From Variovorax sp. N23 (GTDB taxonomy: Bacteria > Pseudomonadota > Gammaproteobacteria > Burkholderiales > Burkholderiaceae_C), in NCBI RefSeq assembly GCF_025486315.1, contig NZ_JAOOPY010000009.1, forward strand, positions 1-64,000: a stretch of DNA of 64,000 bases, read 5' to 3'. Positions 47,406-55,171 of the stretch are shown here, one piece after another. Each line of letters starts with the position of its first letter. Position 1 is the first letter of the stretch. Below the pieces are notes generated by a model. That model had not been told where the DNA came from. It ran no database searches and saw only the letters and a program-made list of their open reading frames with translations. Both the position numbers and the translations under genes were made by a program.

Positions 47406-48494
47406 TCAGCCGTCGAGCAGATGCGGCTGCACGATGCCCAGCTTCGCCATGCGGCGATAGATGGTGGTGCGTGCGGTGTTGAACTCTCCCGCCGTGCGGG
47501 AAACGTTCCATCGATTGCGCCTGAGGCTCGCGAGCAGCGCCAGGCGATCGCTTCCGGGCTCACGCACCATCTCGCCCGGCGCGCCGGTCATGTCCGAGGC
47601 GTCGGCCGGCGCAGCGAGGAACGAAGCCGTGCCCTCCAGCGACAGCTCGATGTCGCTGCGCCGTATGAAGCGACCTTCGCTGAGCCACGCCGCAGCGCCC
47701 AGGACCTGCTTGAGCTGGCGGACGTTGCCCGGCCAGGGCAGGCTCTCGACAAACCGGCATGCGCAGGGCGCGAGCTCGACGGCGTGGTCGAGCGCCGGTG
47801 CTTCGCCGTCGAGCAGCCGCCTCGCCAGCACAGCAATGTCTTCCCGCATCCGCAGTGCCGGTAAGGTCACGGCAAAACCATGAAGACGGAACATCAGGTC
47901 GGTGCGAAAGGTGCCTTCCCTGACGCGCTCGCCCAGGTCCCGGTGGGTGGCGCTGATCAAACGAAAGTTTGTCTTCACCGGCGTGTCGGAACCGATGGGT
48001 GTGACCTCCTGCTCGGCAAGAACGCGCAGCAGCCGCGACTGCAGCGCCAGCGGCATGTCGCCGATCTCGTCCAGGAACAACGTGCCGCCATCGGCGTGCC
48101 GGATCTGTCCGAGTGCGCCACGTGCATTAGCGCCGGTGAAGGCACCCGGCCGATATCCGAACAATTCGCTCTCGATCAGGCCTTCGGGGATCGAGGCGCA
48201 ATTGATCGCCACGAAGCGCCCGTTGGCACGGCTGCTGGCCTCATGAATGGCCCGCGCGAACAATTCCTTGCCGGTGCCTGTCTCGCCGTGCAAAAGAACC
48301 GGAATGGAGGACCGCGCCGCACGCCGAAGGCGTTGCACGATGAGTGCCACCGCCGTGTCGCCAAGGTCGAGCAGGGCGAAGGGGTCCACGGCCTGCGGCC
48401 TGTGGCGCTTGTCGAATGTCGCCGCACGCACGCAGGAGGATTGCTCGCTGCGAACGGGGCTCCATGACATCTCTGTCGTACTGGCAGCCATCAT
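47406..48494 (-). CDS. Sigma-54-dependent activator without a sensory domain
   Basis: 362 residues. The AAA+ domain begins near residue 40: Walker A GETGTGKE, the sigma-54-contact loop GAFTGA, Walker B GGTLFLDEIGD. A C-terminal Fis-type HTH follows (NRWNVSRTAGEFNTARTTIYRRM). Only about 35 residues precede the AAA+ core, too few for a GAF, PAS or receiver domain. Activity may therefore be set by the level of transcription. That fits its LysR-type promoter, divergent from a LysR gene. The thiolase operon lies 145 bp downstream on the same strand. Confidence 0.9.
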   Translation of the reverse strand: MMAASTTEMSWSPVRSEQSSCVRAATFDKRHRPQAVDPFALLDLGDTAVALIVQRLRRAARSSIPVLLHGETGTGKELFARAIHEASSRANGRFVAINCASIPEGLIESELFGYRPGAFTGANARGALGQIRHADGGTLFLDEIGDMPLALQSRLLRVLAEQEVTPIGSDTPVKTNFRLISATHRDLGERVREGTFRTDLMFRLHGFAVTLPALRMREDIAVLARRLLDGEAPALDHAVELAPCACRFVESLPWPGNVRQLKQVLGAAAWLSEGRFIRRSDIELSLEGTASFLAAPADASDMTGAPGEMVREPGSDRLALLASLRRNRWNVSRTAGEFNTARTTIYRRMAKLGIVQPHLLDG

Positions 48495-48645
48495 TTTTCT
48501 GTCTCCTTGTGCATGCTTTTGGCATTGCTCGCCGGCCCGGGCAACTTGTAAATTGCCTGCACCTGCTGTCTCGTGCGATGGATTCTAGGAATTGCTCTAT
48601 ATTTGCAAAAGTCTTAATTTCATATCGATCAATTTGGAAATCAGA
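48494..48645 (-). promoter_or_regulatory. LysR-type promoter and leader, module 1
   Basis: On the minus strand, from 48645 downward: TCTGAT; a CAAATTGATCGATATGAAAT site; TTTTGC as -35; and TAGAAT as -10 (48587-48582). The leader has a GGCAAT-TTACAA-GTTGCC hairpin (48557-48540), then AAGGAGAC and the ATG of the sigma-54 activator gene. The whole matches module 2 at 54094-54245 with the same spacing from TCTGAT to -10 (64 nt). Confidence 0.75.
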
Positions 48646-49535
48646 TGGAACTTCGACACCTTCGCGCCTTCGTTTCGGTTGCTGAAGAGCTGCATTTCGG
48701 ACGTGCGGCCAAGAGACTCCATCTGTCCCAACCGCCTGTAAGCCTGGCGATCAAGGAACTCGAAACAGAGCTGGGCGTACGGCTGTTCGAGCGCAGTTCC
48801 AGGCGCATCGAGATCACGCCCGCGGGAGAAGAGGCACTGCGCGACGCGCGTGCCGTGCTGGCAAGAACCGAATCGCTGCGACAGCACGCCCGGGACGCGT
48901 CGCGAGGCAGCGGCGGGTCACTGGCGGTCGGCTTCATCAGCCTGGCCGCCTACTCGTTCCTGCCGTCGATGCTTCGGCGTTTCTGCGCGACCTTTCCGGC
49001 GGTCAAGATCTCCCTGCATGAATCGACCACCGACCGCATCTCCACCGACGTGGAGACGGGCTCCCTCGACGTGGGGTGCATGTTCTCCACGCCGATGCTG
49101 CCCTCGAGCCTGACCTACCAGGCGACCAACCGGGACCCGCTGGTGGTCGCGCTGCCGGAACATCATCCGATGGCCGAACTCAAGCGCGTACCGCTCGAAC
49201 GGCTGGCCGCAGAGCAGTTCCTGGTCTTCGAGAGGCACTACGGTCCCATCATGTTCGACACCGTGCTTGCCACCTGCAGGCGGCATGGGTTCAGTCCGCG
49301 CATCTTCCCCGCCCGGCAGATGCACACCATCGTGAGCCTCGTCTCCGGCGGCATGGGCGTGGCCCTAGTGCCCTCGTGCGTCCAGGTGATGCGGCGCGAG
49401 GGCGTGGTGTACCGGCCGCTGCGCGGCGAGCGCACGCCGATAGAAACGGGCGTGTGCTGGAAGACCGACAACGACTCGCCCGTCGTTCGGTCCTTTCTGA
49501 CCTACCTGCCCAGGCTGTCGCAAAGCAAGAGCTAG
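48645..49535 (+). CDS. LysR-family transcriptional regulator
   Basis: 296 residues: HTH MELRHLRAFVSVAEELHFGR with LHLSQPPVSLAIKELE, and a BenM/CatR-like effector domain. It is divergent from the sigma-54 activator gene, whose promoter starts within a base of this gene's ATG. The shared control region holds an ATTTC-N15-GAAAT dyad (48616-48640). A matching site at 54,094 suggests a second target, the AraC/gamma-glutamyltransferase unit. Confidence 0.9.
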   Translation: MELRHLRAFVSVAEELHFGRAAKRLHLSQPPVSLAIKELETELGVRLFERSSRRIEITPAGEEALRDARAVLARTESLRQHARDASRGSGGSLAVGFISLAAYSFLPSMLRRFCATFPAVKISLHESTTDRISTDVETGSLDVGCMFSTPMLPSSLTYQATNRDPLVVALPEHHPMAELKRVPLERLAAEQFLVFERHYGPIMFDTVLATCRRHGFSPRIFPARQMHTIVSLVSGGMGVALVPSCVQVMRREGVVYRPLRGERTPIETGVCWKTDNDSPVVRSFLTYLPRLSQSKS

Positions 49536-49731
49536 GAAAGGCCACCTGTGTCGCATACACCGCAACAGTTGCAGCGTTCCGGGTCACAGGTGTCGCGCCG
49601 CGCCAGCCCCGGCAATTTCTCTGCGTGGCCTCGTTTTCCCTCGTGGCGCCGTGCGCCGAGACCCTGCATCGTGGCAATGGCACGGCGGTTGCGATGGCAA
49701 ACAGTCTCCCCACTTTCAACGACGCAAGAAC

Positions 49732-50559
49732 ATGCCTCAACACGCATCACGAATCGCACTGGTCACAGGCGGAGCCAGCGGGATCGGCCGGCGGATCGCC
49801 GAAAAACTGGCACTCGAAGACAGGGCAACGGTGTGCATCGTCGACCGCGATGCCACCACCGCCGGTGACGCCGCCGCTTCGATCCGCCGGTCTGGCGGCA
49901 AGGCCGCGTATTTCGTCGTGGACCTGGCCAGTGCCACGGCCACCCAGGCCATGCTCGTCGAGCTCACCGACCAATATGGCTCGCCGGACATCGTGGTCAA
50001 CAGCGCCGGCATGGCGGCCACGGTGCCCGCGCTGGAGTACCCGCTGGCCCACTGGCAACTCACGATGGCGGTCAATGTCACAGCCCCCATGCTGATCATC
50101 CAGCATGCGCTGAATGGAATGAAGGCCAGGGGCTGGGGCCGCGTGATCAACATCGCATCGATCAGCGGGGTGCGCGCCGGAACCGGAAGGCTTGGCTACG
50201 GCACGTCCAAGGCGGCGCTGATTGCGCTGACACGGCAGTTCGCCATCGAATCGGCCGAATGGGGCGTGACCGTGAATGCCGTCGCGCCTGGCCCCGTCGA
50301 CACGCCGCTGATCCGCAGCATGCACGGCGGTGGCACGGCCGACCTGTATGGCGCGATGGTGCCGATGGGCCGCTATGGCGCCATCGACGAAATAGCGCAC
50401 GCCGCGCAGTTCCTTGCGTCGCAAGGTGCGAGCTACATCACGGGCCACACGCTGGCGGTGGACGGTGGCTTCCTGGCCAGCGGCCTGCTGGTTCGCGACC
50501 TGTTCGACAAACCCGATGCCCAGGCACCCGGGCCAGTTGTCGCCGCGCACGCCCATTGA
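49732..50559 (+). CDS. Short-chain dehydrogenase/reductase (SDR)
   Basis: 275-residue classical SDR: TGGASGIG cofactor motif, VNSAGMA, NIASISGVR with the catalytic Ser, and YGTSKAAL with Tyr and Lys. The last 25 residues (LFDKPDAQAPGPVVAAHAH) extend past the usual end. Substrate unknown. It is 62 bp upstream of a TRAP transporter operon and probably co-transcribed, so it may oxidise the imported compound. The 196 bp before it show no clear promoter. Confidence 0.88.
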   Translation: MPQHASRIALVTGGASGIGRRIAEKLALEDRATVCIVDRDATTAGDAAASIRRSGGKAAYFVVDLASATATQAMLVELTDQYGSPDIVVNSAGMAATVPALEYPLAHWQLTMAVNVTAPMLIIQHALNGMKARGWGRVINIASISGVRAGTGRLGYGTSKAALIALTRQFAIESAEWGVTVNAVAPGPVDTPLIRSMHGGGTADLYGAMVPMGRYGAIDEIAHAAQFLASQGASYITGHTLAVDGGFLASGLLVRDLFDKPDAQAPGPVVAAHAH

Positions 50560-50621
50560 GCGTTAGCGGCTTTGGATTTCTCGTTTCTTTCGCTTCAACA
50601 AAATATCAGGAGACAGACACC

Positions 50622-51635
50622 ATGAAGATCACACGACGCGCATTGCTTGGAACGGCCGGCGCCTTGACGCTCCCCACCCTCTCGGGCGGCAACGCCTTCG
50701 CACAGAAGGCGGAGTTCAACTACAAGTTCGCGAACAACCTCCCAGTGAGCCATCCGATGAACGTGCGCGCCAAGGAAATGGTCGACGCAATCCGCAAGGA
50801 CACGCAAGGACGCGTCAACATCGAGATATTCCCGAACAACCAGCTCGGCTCCGACTCGGACATGCTGAGCCAGATCAGGGCCGGGGGCATCGAGTTCTTC
50901 ACGCTCTCGGGCCTGATCCTTTCCACCTTGATTCCTGTCGCGTCCATCACGGGCATCGGATTTGCGTTCAAGGACACCGAAAGCGCACTGAAGGCGGCCG
51001 ACGGCGAACTCGGCGCGTTCGTGCGCGCCAGCATCGCCAAATCCAGCCTCATCTCGATGGACAGGATCTGGGACAGCGGCTTTCGCCAGATCACATCCTC
51101 GACCAAGGCCATCGCCACGCCCGAAGACCTCAAGGGCATGAAGATCCGCGTGCCGTCCTCGCCGCTGTGGACCTCGATGTTCAAGGCCTTCGATGCGGCG
51201 CCCACGTCGATCAACTTCGGAGAGGTCTACTCGGCGCTTCAGACCAAGGTGGTCGAAGGCCAGGAGAACCCGCTGTCGATCATCTCCACGGCCAAGCTCT
51301 ACGAAGTGCAGAAATATTGCGCCATGACCAACCACATGTGGGACGGCTTCTGGTTTCTCGCCAACAAGAAAGCATGGGAACGCCTGCCTGCGGACCTGCG
51401 CACCATCGTCGCGAAGAACATCAACGAAGCCGCGCTGAAGGAGCGTGCCGACGTGGCCGCATTGAACGCCGGCTTGCAGAAGGAACTTTCGGACAAGGGC
51501 ATGGTGTTCAACCAGCCCCGCATCGATGCCTTCCGCGATTACCTTCGCAAGGCGAACTTCTACAGCGAGTGGAAGGGCAAGTACGGCGACGAGGCATGGG
51601 CCATTCTGGAGCGTGCCACCGGGAAACTCGCGTGA
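50622..51635 (+). CDS. TRAP transporter substrate-binding protein (DctP family)
   Basis: 337-residue periplasmic protein with a Tat-like signal (TRRALLGTAGALTLPTL, cut after AFA near residue 27). The DctP body has NLPVSHPMNVRAKEMVD, and the helix FGEVYSALQTKVVEGQENPL carries the conserved Arg/Glu-type ligand region. DctP proteins usually bind a carboxylate. ATG at 50622 follows ATCAGGAGAC. Overlaps the membrane-subunit gene (GTGA). Confidence 0.93.
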   Translation: MKITRRALLGTAGALTLPTLSGGNAFAQKAEFNYKFANNLPVSHPMNVRAKEMVDAIRKDTQGRVNIEIFPNNQLGSDSDMLSQIRAGGIEFFTLSGLILSTLIPVASITGIGFAFKDTESALKAADGELGAFVRASIAKSSLISMDRIWDSGFRQITSSTKAIATPEDLKGMKIRVPSSPLWTSMFKAFDAAPTSINFGEVYSALQTKVVEGQENPLSIISTAKLYEVQKYCAMTNHMWDGFWFLANKKAWERLPADLRTIVAKNINEAALKERADVAALNAGLQKELSDKGMVFNQPRIDAFRDYLRKANFYSEWKGKYGDEAWAILERATGKLA

Positions 51636-53521
51636 GCGCGGAAATGACGGCGGCCAGCCTGCCCGGTGCTGCCGCCGGCCCGGCGGCAGCACCGGGCAGG
51701 CCGTGGGTCCTGCGTGTCGAGCAGGCCCTTGGGGGCCTGGTGGAAGCGCCCGCCGCGCTTCTCGTGCTGGCGGACATCGTCGTGTTGTTCGCCGGTGTCG
51801 TCGCGCGCTACTGGCTGCACCGCCCGCTTCTGTGGTCCGACGAGCTGGCCTCCATTCTCTTTCTCTGGCTTGCCATGTTCGGCGCGGTCATCGCGCTGCG
51901 GCGCGGCGAACACATGCGCATGACCGGACTGGTGAGCAAAACCGGCCCGCAGACGCAGGCGTTGCTTGAGCTCGTGGCCACTGCGGCATGCCTGGCATTC
52001 CTCGTCATGATGGCGTGGCCGGCCCTGGAATACGCGATCGAGGAAGCGGAGATCACCACCCCCGCGCTCTCGCTCAGCAACGCGTGGCGGGCGGCGGCGC
52101 TTCCCGTGGGGGTTGCGCTGATGGTGGTGTTCGCGGTGCTCCGCCTGCTCCGCCACGCCAACCTCAAGACCTCGGTGACGGCGGTCGCGATCGTCGGGGC
52201 CATCGTTGGCGCGTTCTGGCTGGCGGCACCGCTTTTCCAGGACCTGGGGCGCGCCAATCTGCTGATCTTCTTCGTCGGTGTCACGGCTGCCTGCGTGTTC
52301 GCCGGCATACCGATCGCCTTCGCATTCGGACTGGCAACCTTCGGTTATCTGGCGCTGACGACCTACACGCCGCTTCTGATCGTGGTGGGACGCATGGACG
52401 AAGGCATGTCGCACCTCATCCTGCTGGCGGTGCCCCTGTTCGTCTTCCTGGGCCTGCTCATCGAGATGACAGGTATGGCGCGCGCAATGGTCGCGTTCCT
52501 GGCCGGTCTCCTGGGGCATGTGCGGGGCGGCCTCTCCTACGTCCTGCTGGGCGCGATGTACCTGGTGTCGGGCATCTCGGGCTCCAAGGCAGCAGACATG
52601 GCCGCCATCGCACCGGCACTGTTTCCGGAAATGCGCGCGCGCGGCGCCCAGTCCGGAGAACTCGTGGCGCTGCTGTCGGCCACCGGCGCGCAAACCGAAA
52701 CAGTCCCGCCCAGCCTCGTGCTGATCACCATCGGCTCGGTCACCGGCGTGTCGATTGCCGCGCTCTTCACGGGCGGCCTGCTGCCGGCGCTGGTGCTCGG
52801 TGCGCTTCTGTGCCTCGTGGTCTGGTTCCGGTACCGCGGCGAAGACCTCTCGCAGGTCAAACGCACCTCGTGGTGGGAGATCGGCAAGCTGTTCGCTGTC
52901 GCACTGCCCGCGCTTGCACTTCCCTTCGTGATCCGGGCCGCGGTGGTGGAAGGTGTGGCCACGGCCACCGAAGTGTCGACCATCGGTGTCGTGTATTCGG
53001 TGCTGGCGGGCGTGCTGGTCTATCGCCAGTTCGACGTCAAGCGGATCATGCCCTTGCTGGTGGACACCTCCGCACTTTCGGGATCGATCCTGCTCATCAT
53101 CGGCACCGCGACCGCGATGGCCTGGGGACTGACGCAGTCCGGATTCTCGAAATGGCTCGCCGAGCTCATGGCGGCGGTCCCTGGCGGCGCGCCGATGTTC
53201 CTGGCGGTGTCGGTGCTGGCCTTCATCGTGCTGGGTTCGGTGCTCGAAGGCATTCCCGCCATCGTGCTGTTCGGCCCCTTGCTGTTTCCCATCGCGCGCC
53301 AATTCGGAATTCACGAGGTCCACTACGCGATGGTCGTGGTGCTCGCCATGGGCATCGGGCTCTTTGCGCCGCCTGTCGGCGTGGGCTATTACGCTGCCTG
53401 TGCCATCGGGCGCGTCAACCCCGACGAGGGCATACGGCCCATCATCGGCTACCTCGTCGCCCTGTTCATCGGAACAGCCTTCGTCGCGGCCATCCCCTGG
53501 ATTTCGACCGGCTTTTTGTGA
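51632..53521 (+). CDS. TRAP transporter fused small and large membrane subunits (DctQM)
   Basis: About 629 residues. Residues 20-170 are the four-helix DctQ part (ARYWLHRPLLWSDELASILFLW). Residues about 205-625 are DctM, with GIPIAFAFGLA, KAADMAAIAPALFPEM and FAPPVGVGYY. Fusion of Q and M is a known arrangement. The start is a GTG overlapping the dctP stop (GTGA) or an ATG four codons later. Confidence 0.92.
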   Translation: MSAEMTAASLPGAAAGPAAAPGRPWVLRVEQALGGLVEAPAALLVLADIVVLFAGVVARYWLHRPLLWSDELASILFLWLAMFGAVIALRRGEHMRMTGLVSKTGPQTQALLELVATAACLAFLVMMAWPALEYAIEEAEITTPALSLSNAWRAAALPVGVALMVVFAVLRLLRHANLKTSVTAVAIVGAIVGAFWLAAPLFQDLGRANLLIFFVGVTAACVFAGIPIAFAFGLATFGYLALTTYTPLLIVVGRMDEGMSHLILLAVPLFVFLGLLIEMTGMARAMVAFLAGLLGHVRGGLSYVLLGAMYLVSGISGSKAADMAAIAPALFPEMRARGAQSGELVALLSATGAQTETVPPSLVLITIGSVTGVSIAALFTGGLLPALVLGALLCLVVWFRYRGEDLSQVKRTSWWEIGKLFAVALPALALPFVIRAAVVEGVATATEVSTIGVVYSVLAGVLVYRQFDVKRIMPLLVDTSALSGSILLIIGTATAMAWGLTQSGFSKWLAELMAAVPGGAPMFLAVSVLAFIVLGSVLEGIPAIVLFGPLLFPIARQFGIHEVHYAMVVVLAMGIGLFAPPVGVGYYAACAIGRVNPDEGIRPIIGYLVALFIGTAFVAAIPWISTGFL

Positions 53522-53531
53522 GGATGAAAGC

Positions 53532-54056
53532 ATGGCCGTCTATGCCCTGGGAGCGCAGGCCCCCTCGATCGATGCATCCGCTTATGTGGCCGAGACCGCA
53601 ACCGTCATCGGACGGGTCAGGCTGGGGCGCGACGCGAGCGTGTGGTCGCAGGCAGTGCTTCGCGCCGACAACGAACCCATCGAGATCGGCGACGAGAGCA
53701 ACGTGCAGGAAGGGGCCGTGCTGCACAACGACCCCGGCTTTCCGCTGCTCATCGGCGCCAGGGTCACCATCGGCCATCAGGCGATGCTGCACGGCTGCAC
53801 GGTGGGCGACGGGTCGCTCATCGGCATCCAGGCCATCGTGCTGAATGGGGCGGTGATCGGCCGGAACTGCCTGGTCGCCGCCGGCGCAGTCGTGACGGAG
53901 GGCAAGACGTTCCCCGACCACTCGCTCATTCTGGGCGCGCCGGCGAAGGCCGTGCGCCGCCTCGACGATGCGGATTTTTGCGCCCTCGCCGAGAGCGCGC
54001 GGGGCTACGTGGAACGTTCGCGGCGCTACAAGATGCTGCTGCGGCGCGTCAGCTGA
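53532..54056 (+). CDS. Gamma-carbonic-anhydrase-family hexapeptide protein
   Basis: 174 residues of left-handed beta-helix hexapeptide repeats. The three metal histidines of the gamma class are in place: H65 (VLHNDPGFP), H82 (IGHQAML) and H87 (LHGCTV). Many such proteins, for example PaaY and CaiE, act as thioesterases or accessory proteins beside catabolic pathways rather than as carbonic anhydrases. It is 10 bp downstream of the TRAP transporter and ends that unit. Confidence 0.88.
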   Translation: MAVYALGAQAPSIDASAYVAETATVIGRVRLGRDASVWSQAVLRADNEPIEIGDESNVQEGAVLHNDPGFPLLIGARVTIGHQAMLHGCTVGDGSLIGIQAIVLNGAVIGRNCLVAAGAVVTEGKTFPDHSLILGAPAKAVRRLDDADFCALAESARGYVERSRRYKMLLRRVS

Positions 54057-54093
54057 TGCGGGCAGCCAGGCGGCATCGGGAATGCCCGATCCA

Positions 54094-54245
54094 TCTGATC
54101 TGCAAATCGATCGATAGGAAATCGAGATTTTTTCGAATGCAGCTCCGTTCCTAGAATTTCGCAGAACAGAACAGCCATGTGCGGCTTACAAGCCGGACGC
54201 ATGGGAGAGCAACGCCACAAGCATGCCAAAGGAGACTAGAAGATG
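54094..54245 (+). promoter_or_regulatory. LysR-type promoter and leader, module 2
   Basis: TCTGAT (54094), CAAATCGATCGATAGGAAAT, TTTTTC as -35 and TAGAAT as -10 (54152-54157). A leader follows with a CGGC-TTACAA-GCCG hairpin (54182-54195, extended by outer pairs), then GCCACAAGCATGCC, AAGGAGAC and an ATG at 54243. It aligns over its whole length with the promoter of the sigma-54 activator gene (module 1), with only a 2-nt difference in length. Confidence 0.75.
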
Positions 54246-54374
54246 CCGGAATTTCTTCCCGCAGCACTGCTGCGAGTAGCGCAGGGCAACGATGGGCTTG
54301 CCATGCTGTACGCACACGCGCAAAACTTTCTCGTTCGTCCATCTTCGTATGCACGCCTGCTAGCAAGTACTTAG
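54243..54374 (+). CDS. Possible 43-residue peptide in front of the AraC gene
   Basis: The ORF starts MPEFLPAALLRVAQGNDGLA and ends ARLLAST. It has an excellent ribosome site (AAGGAGAC, 8 nt spacing) and begins at the same place, relative to the duplicated promoter, as the sigma-54 activator gene does in module 1. It stops 4 bp before the AraC ATG, so translation could be coupled. No family recognised; it may be a real leader peptide or the stump of a lost gene. Confidence 0.5.
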   Translation: MPEFLPAALLRVAQGNDGLAMLYAHAQNFLVRPSSYARLLAST

Positions 54375-54378
54375 AAGC

Positions 54379-55167
54379 ATGGAAGGCCTCGTCATGCATC
54401 CTTCTTCCATGCTTTCACTTGTCTTCTCGGATATATGGGTCGATTGTCAGGGCCCGCAGGAACAAAGCGCGTCATGGTCGTACCAACGCCCATCGCCTTC
54501 CATGCCGCTGGAACTCGCCTACTGGAACGGAAACATCCCGCCAGCGCTGCACGCCCACTTTCACGACGAGGTACAGATGACGCTCGTGCTGTCGGGCAAC
54601 CGGTCCTTCGTCGTCAAGGGACAGACGCTGACGGCAGAGGCCGGCCAGTGCATCGTGATCCCCGCGGGCTGGCCCCACAGGAGCATTCCGGCACCAAGCC
54701 CGGACGGCCGGTGCATCAACGTCTATGCAAAGCTGCCGACGCCGCTGCTTTCCCACTTCGTACTGCCGCTCGACGCCGACTGGGTCCCGTCGGGGCACAT
54801 CAGGATCGACCTGCTGGTGGCAGCCGTGACGAGTGCACAACCTGCAAGCCAACGCCAGGGATCCGCGCAAAAATCGCTCGAATGCCTCTCCGACATGGAG
54901 ACGCAGGACAAGGTCTCCGAAGTGGCGGGACGTCGCGGAATGAGCCGCGAAGGATTTACCCGCTCGTTCTCGCGAACGATGGGGCTTCCGCCCCACAGCT
55001 ACAGGACGATCAGCCGCCTGAACCAGGCACGCTCACAATTGCGAGACAACGAGCCGATCGCAGAGATCGCCGCAGCATTGAACTTCGCAGACCAGAGCCA
55101 CCTCAGCCGGCTCTTCCGCCGCACTTTCGGCACCACCCCGAGCCAATACCGCAAGGGTTTCGCCTGA
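54379..55167 (+). CDS. AraC-family transcriptional regulator with cupin-like N-terminus
   Basis: 262 residues. The N-terminal sensing domain has the cupin pattern HAHFHDEVQMTLVLSGNRSFV and PAGWPHRSIPA. The C-terminal 100 residues hold the double HTH (VSEVAGRRGMSREGFTRSFS, and IAEIAAALNFADQSHLSRLFRRTFG). It precedes the gamma-glutamyltransferase-like gene by 4 bp, so the two are one unit under the LysR-type promoter. Confidence 0.9.
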   Translation: MEGLVMHPSSMLSLVFSDIWVDCQGPQEQSASWSYQRPSPSMPLELAYWNGNIPPALHAHFHDEVQMTLVLSGNRSFVVKGQTLTAEAGQCIVIPAGWPHRSIPAPSPDGRCINVYAKLPTPLLSHFVLPLDADWVPSGHIRIDLLVAAVTSAQPASQRQGSAQKSLECLSDMETQDKVSEVAGRRGMSREGFTRSFSRTMGLPPHSYRTISRLNQARSQLRDNEPIAEIAAALNFADQSHLSRLFRRTFGTTPSQYRKGFA

Positions 55168-55171
55168 AGGA

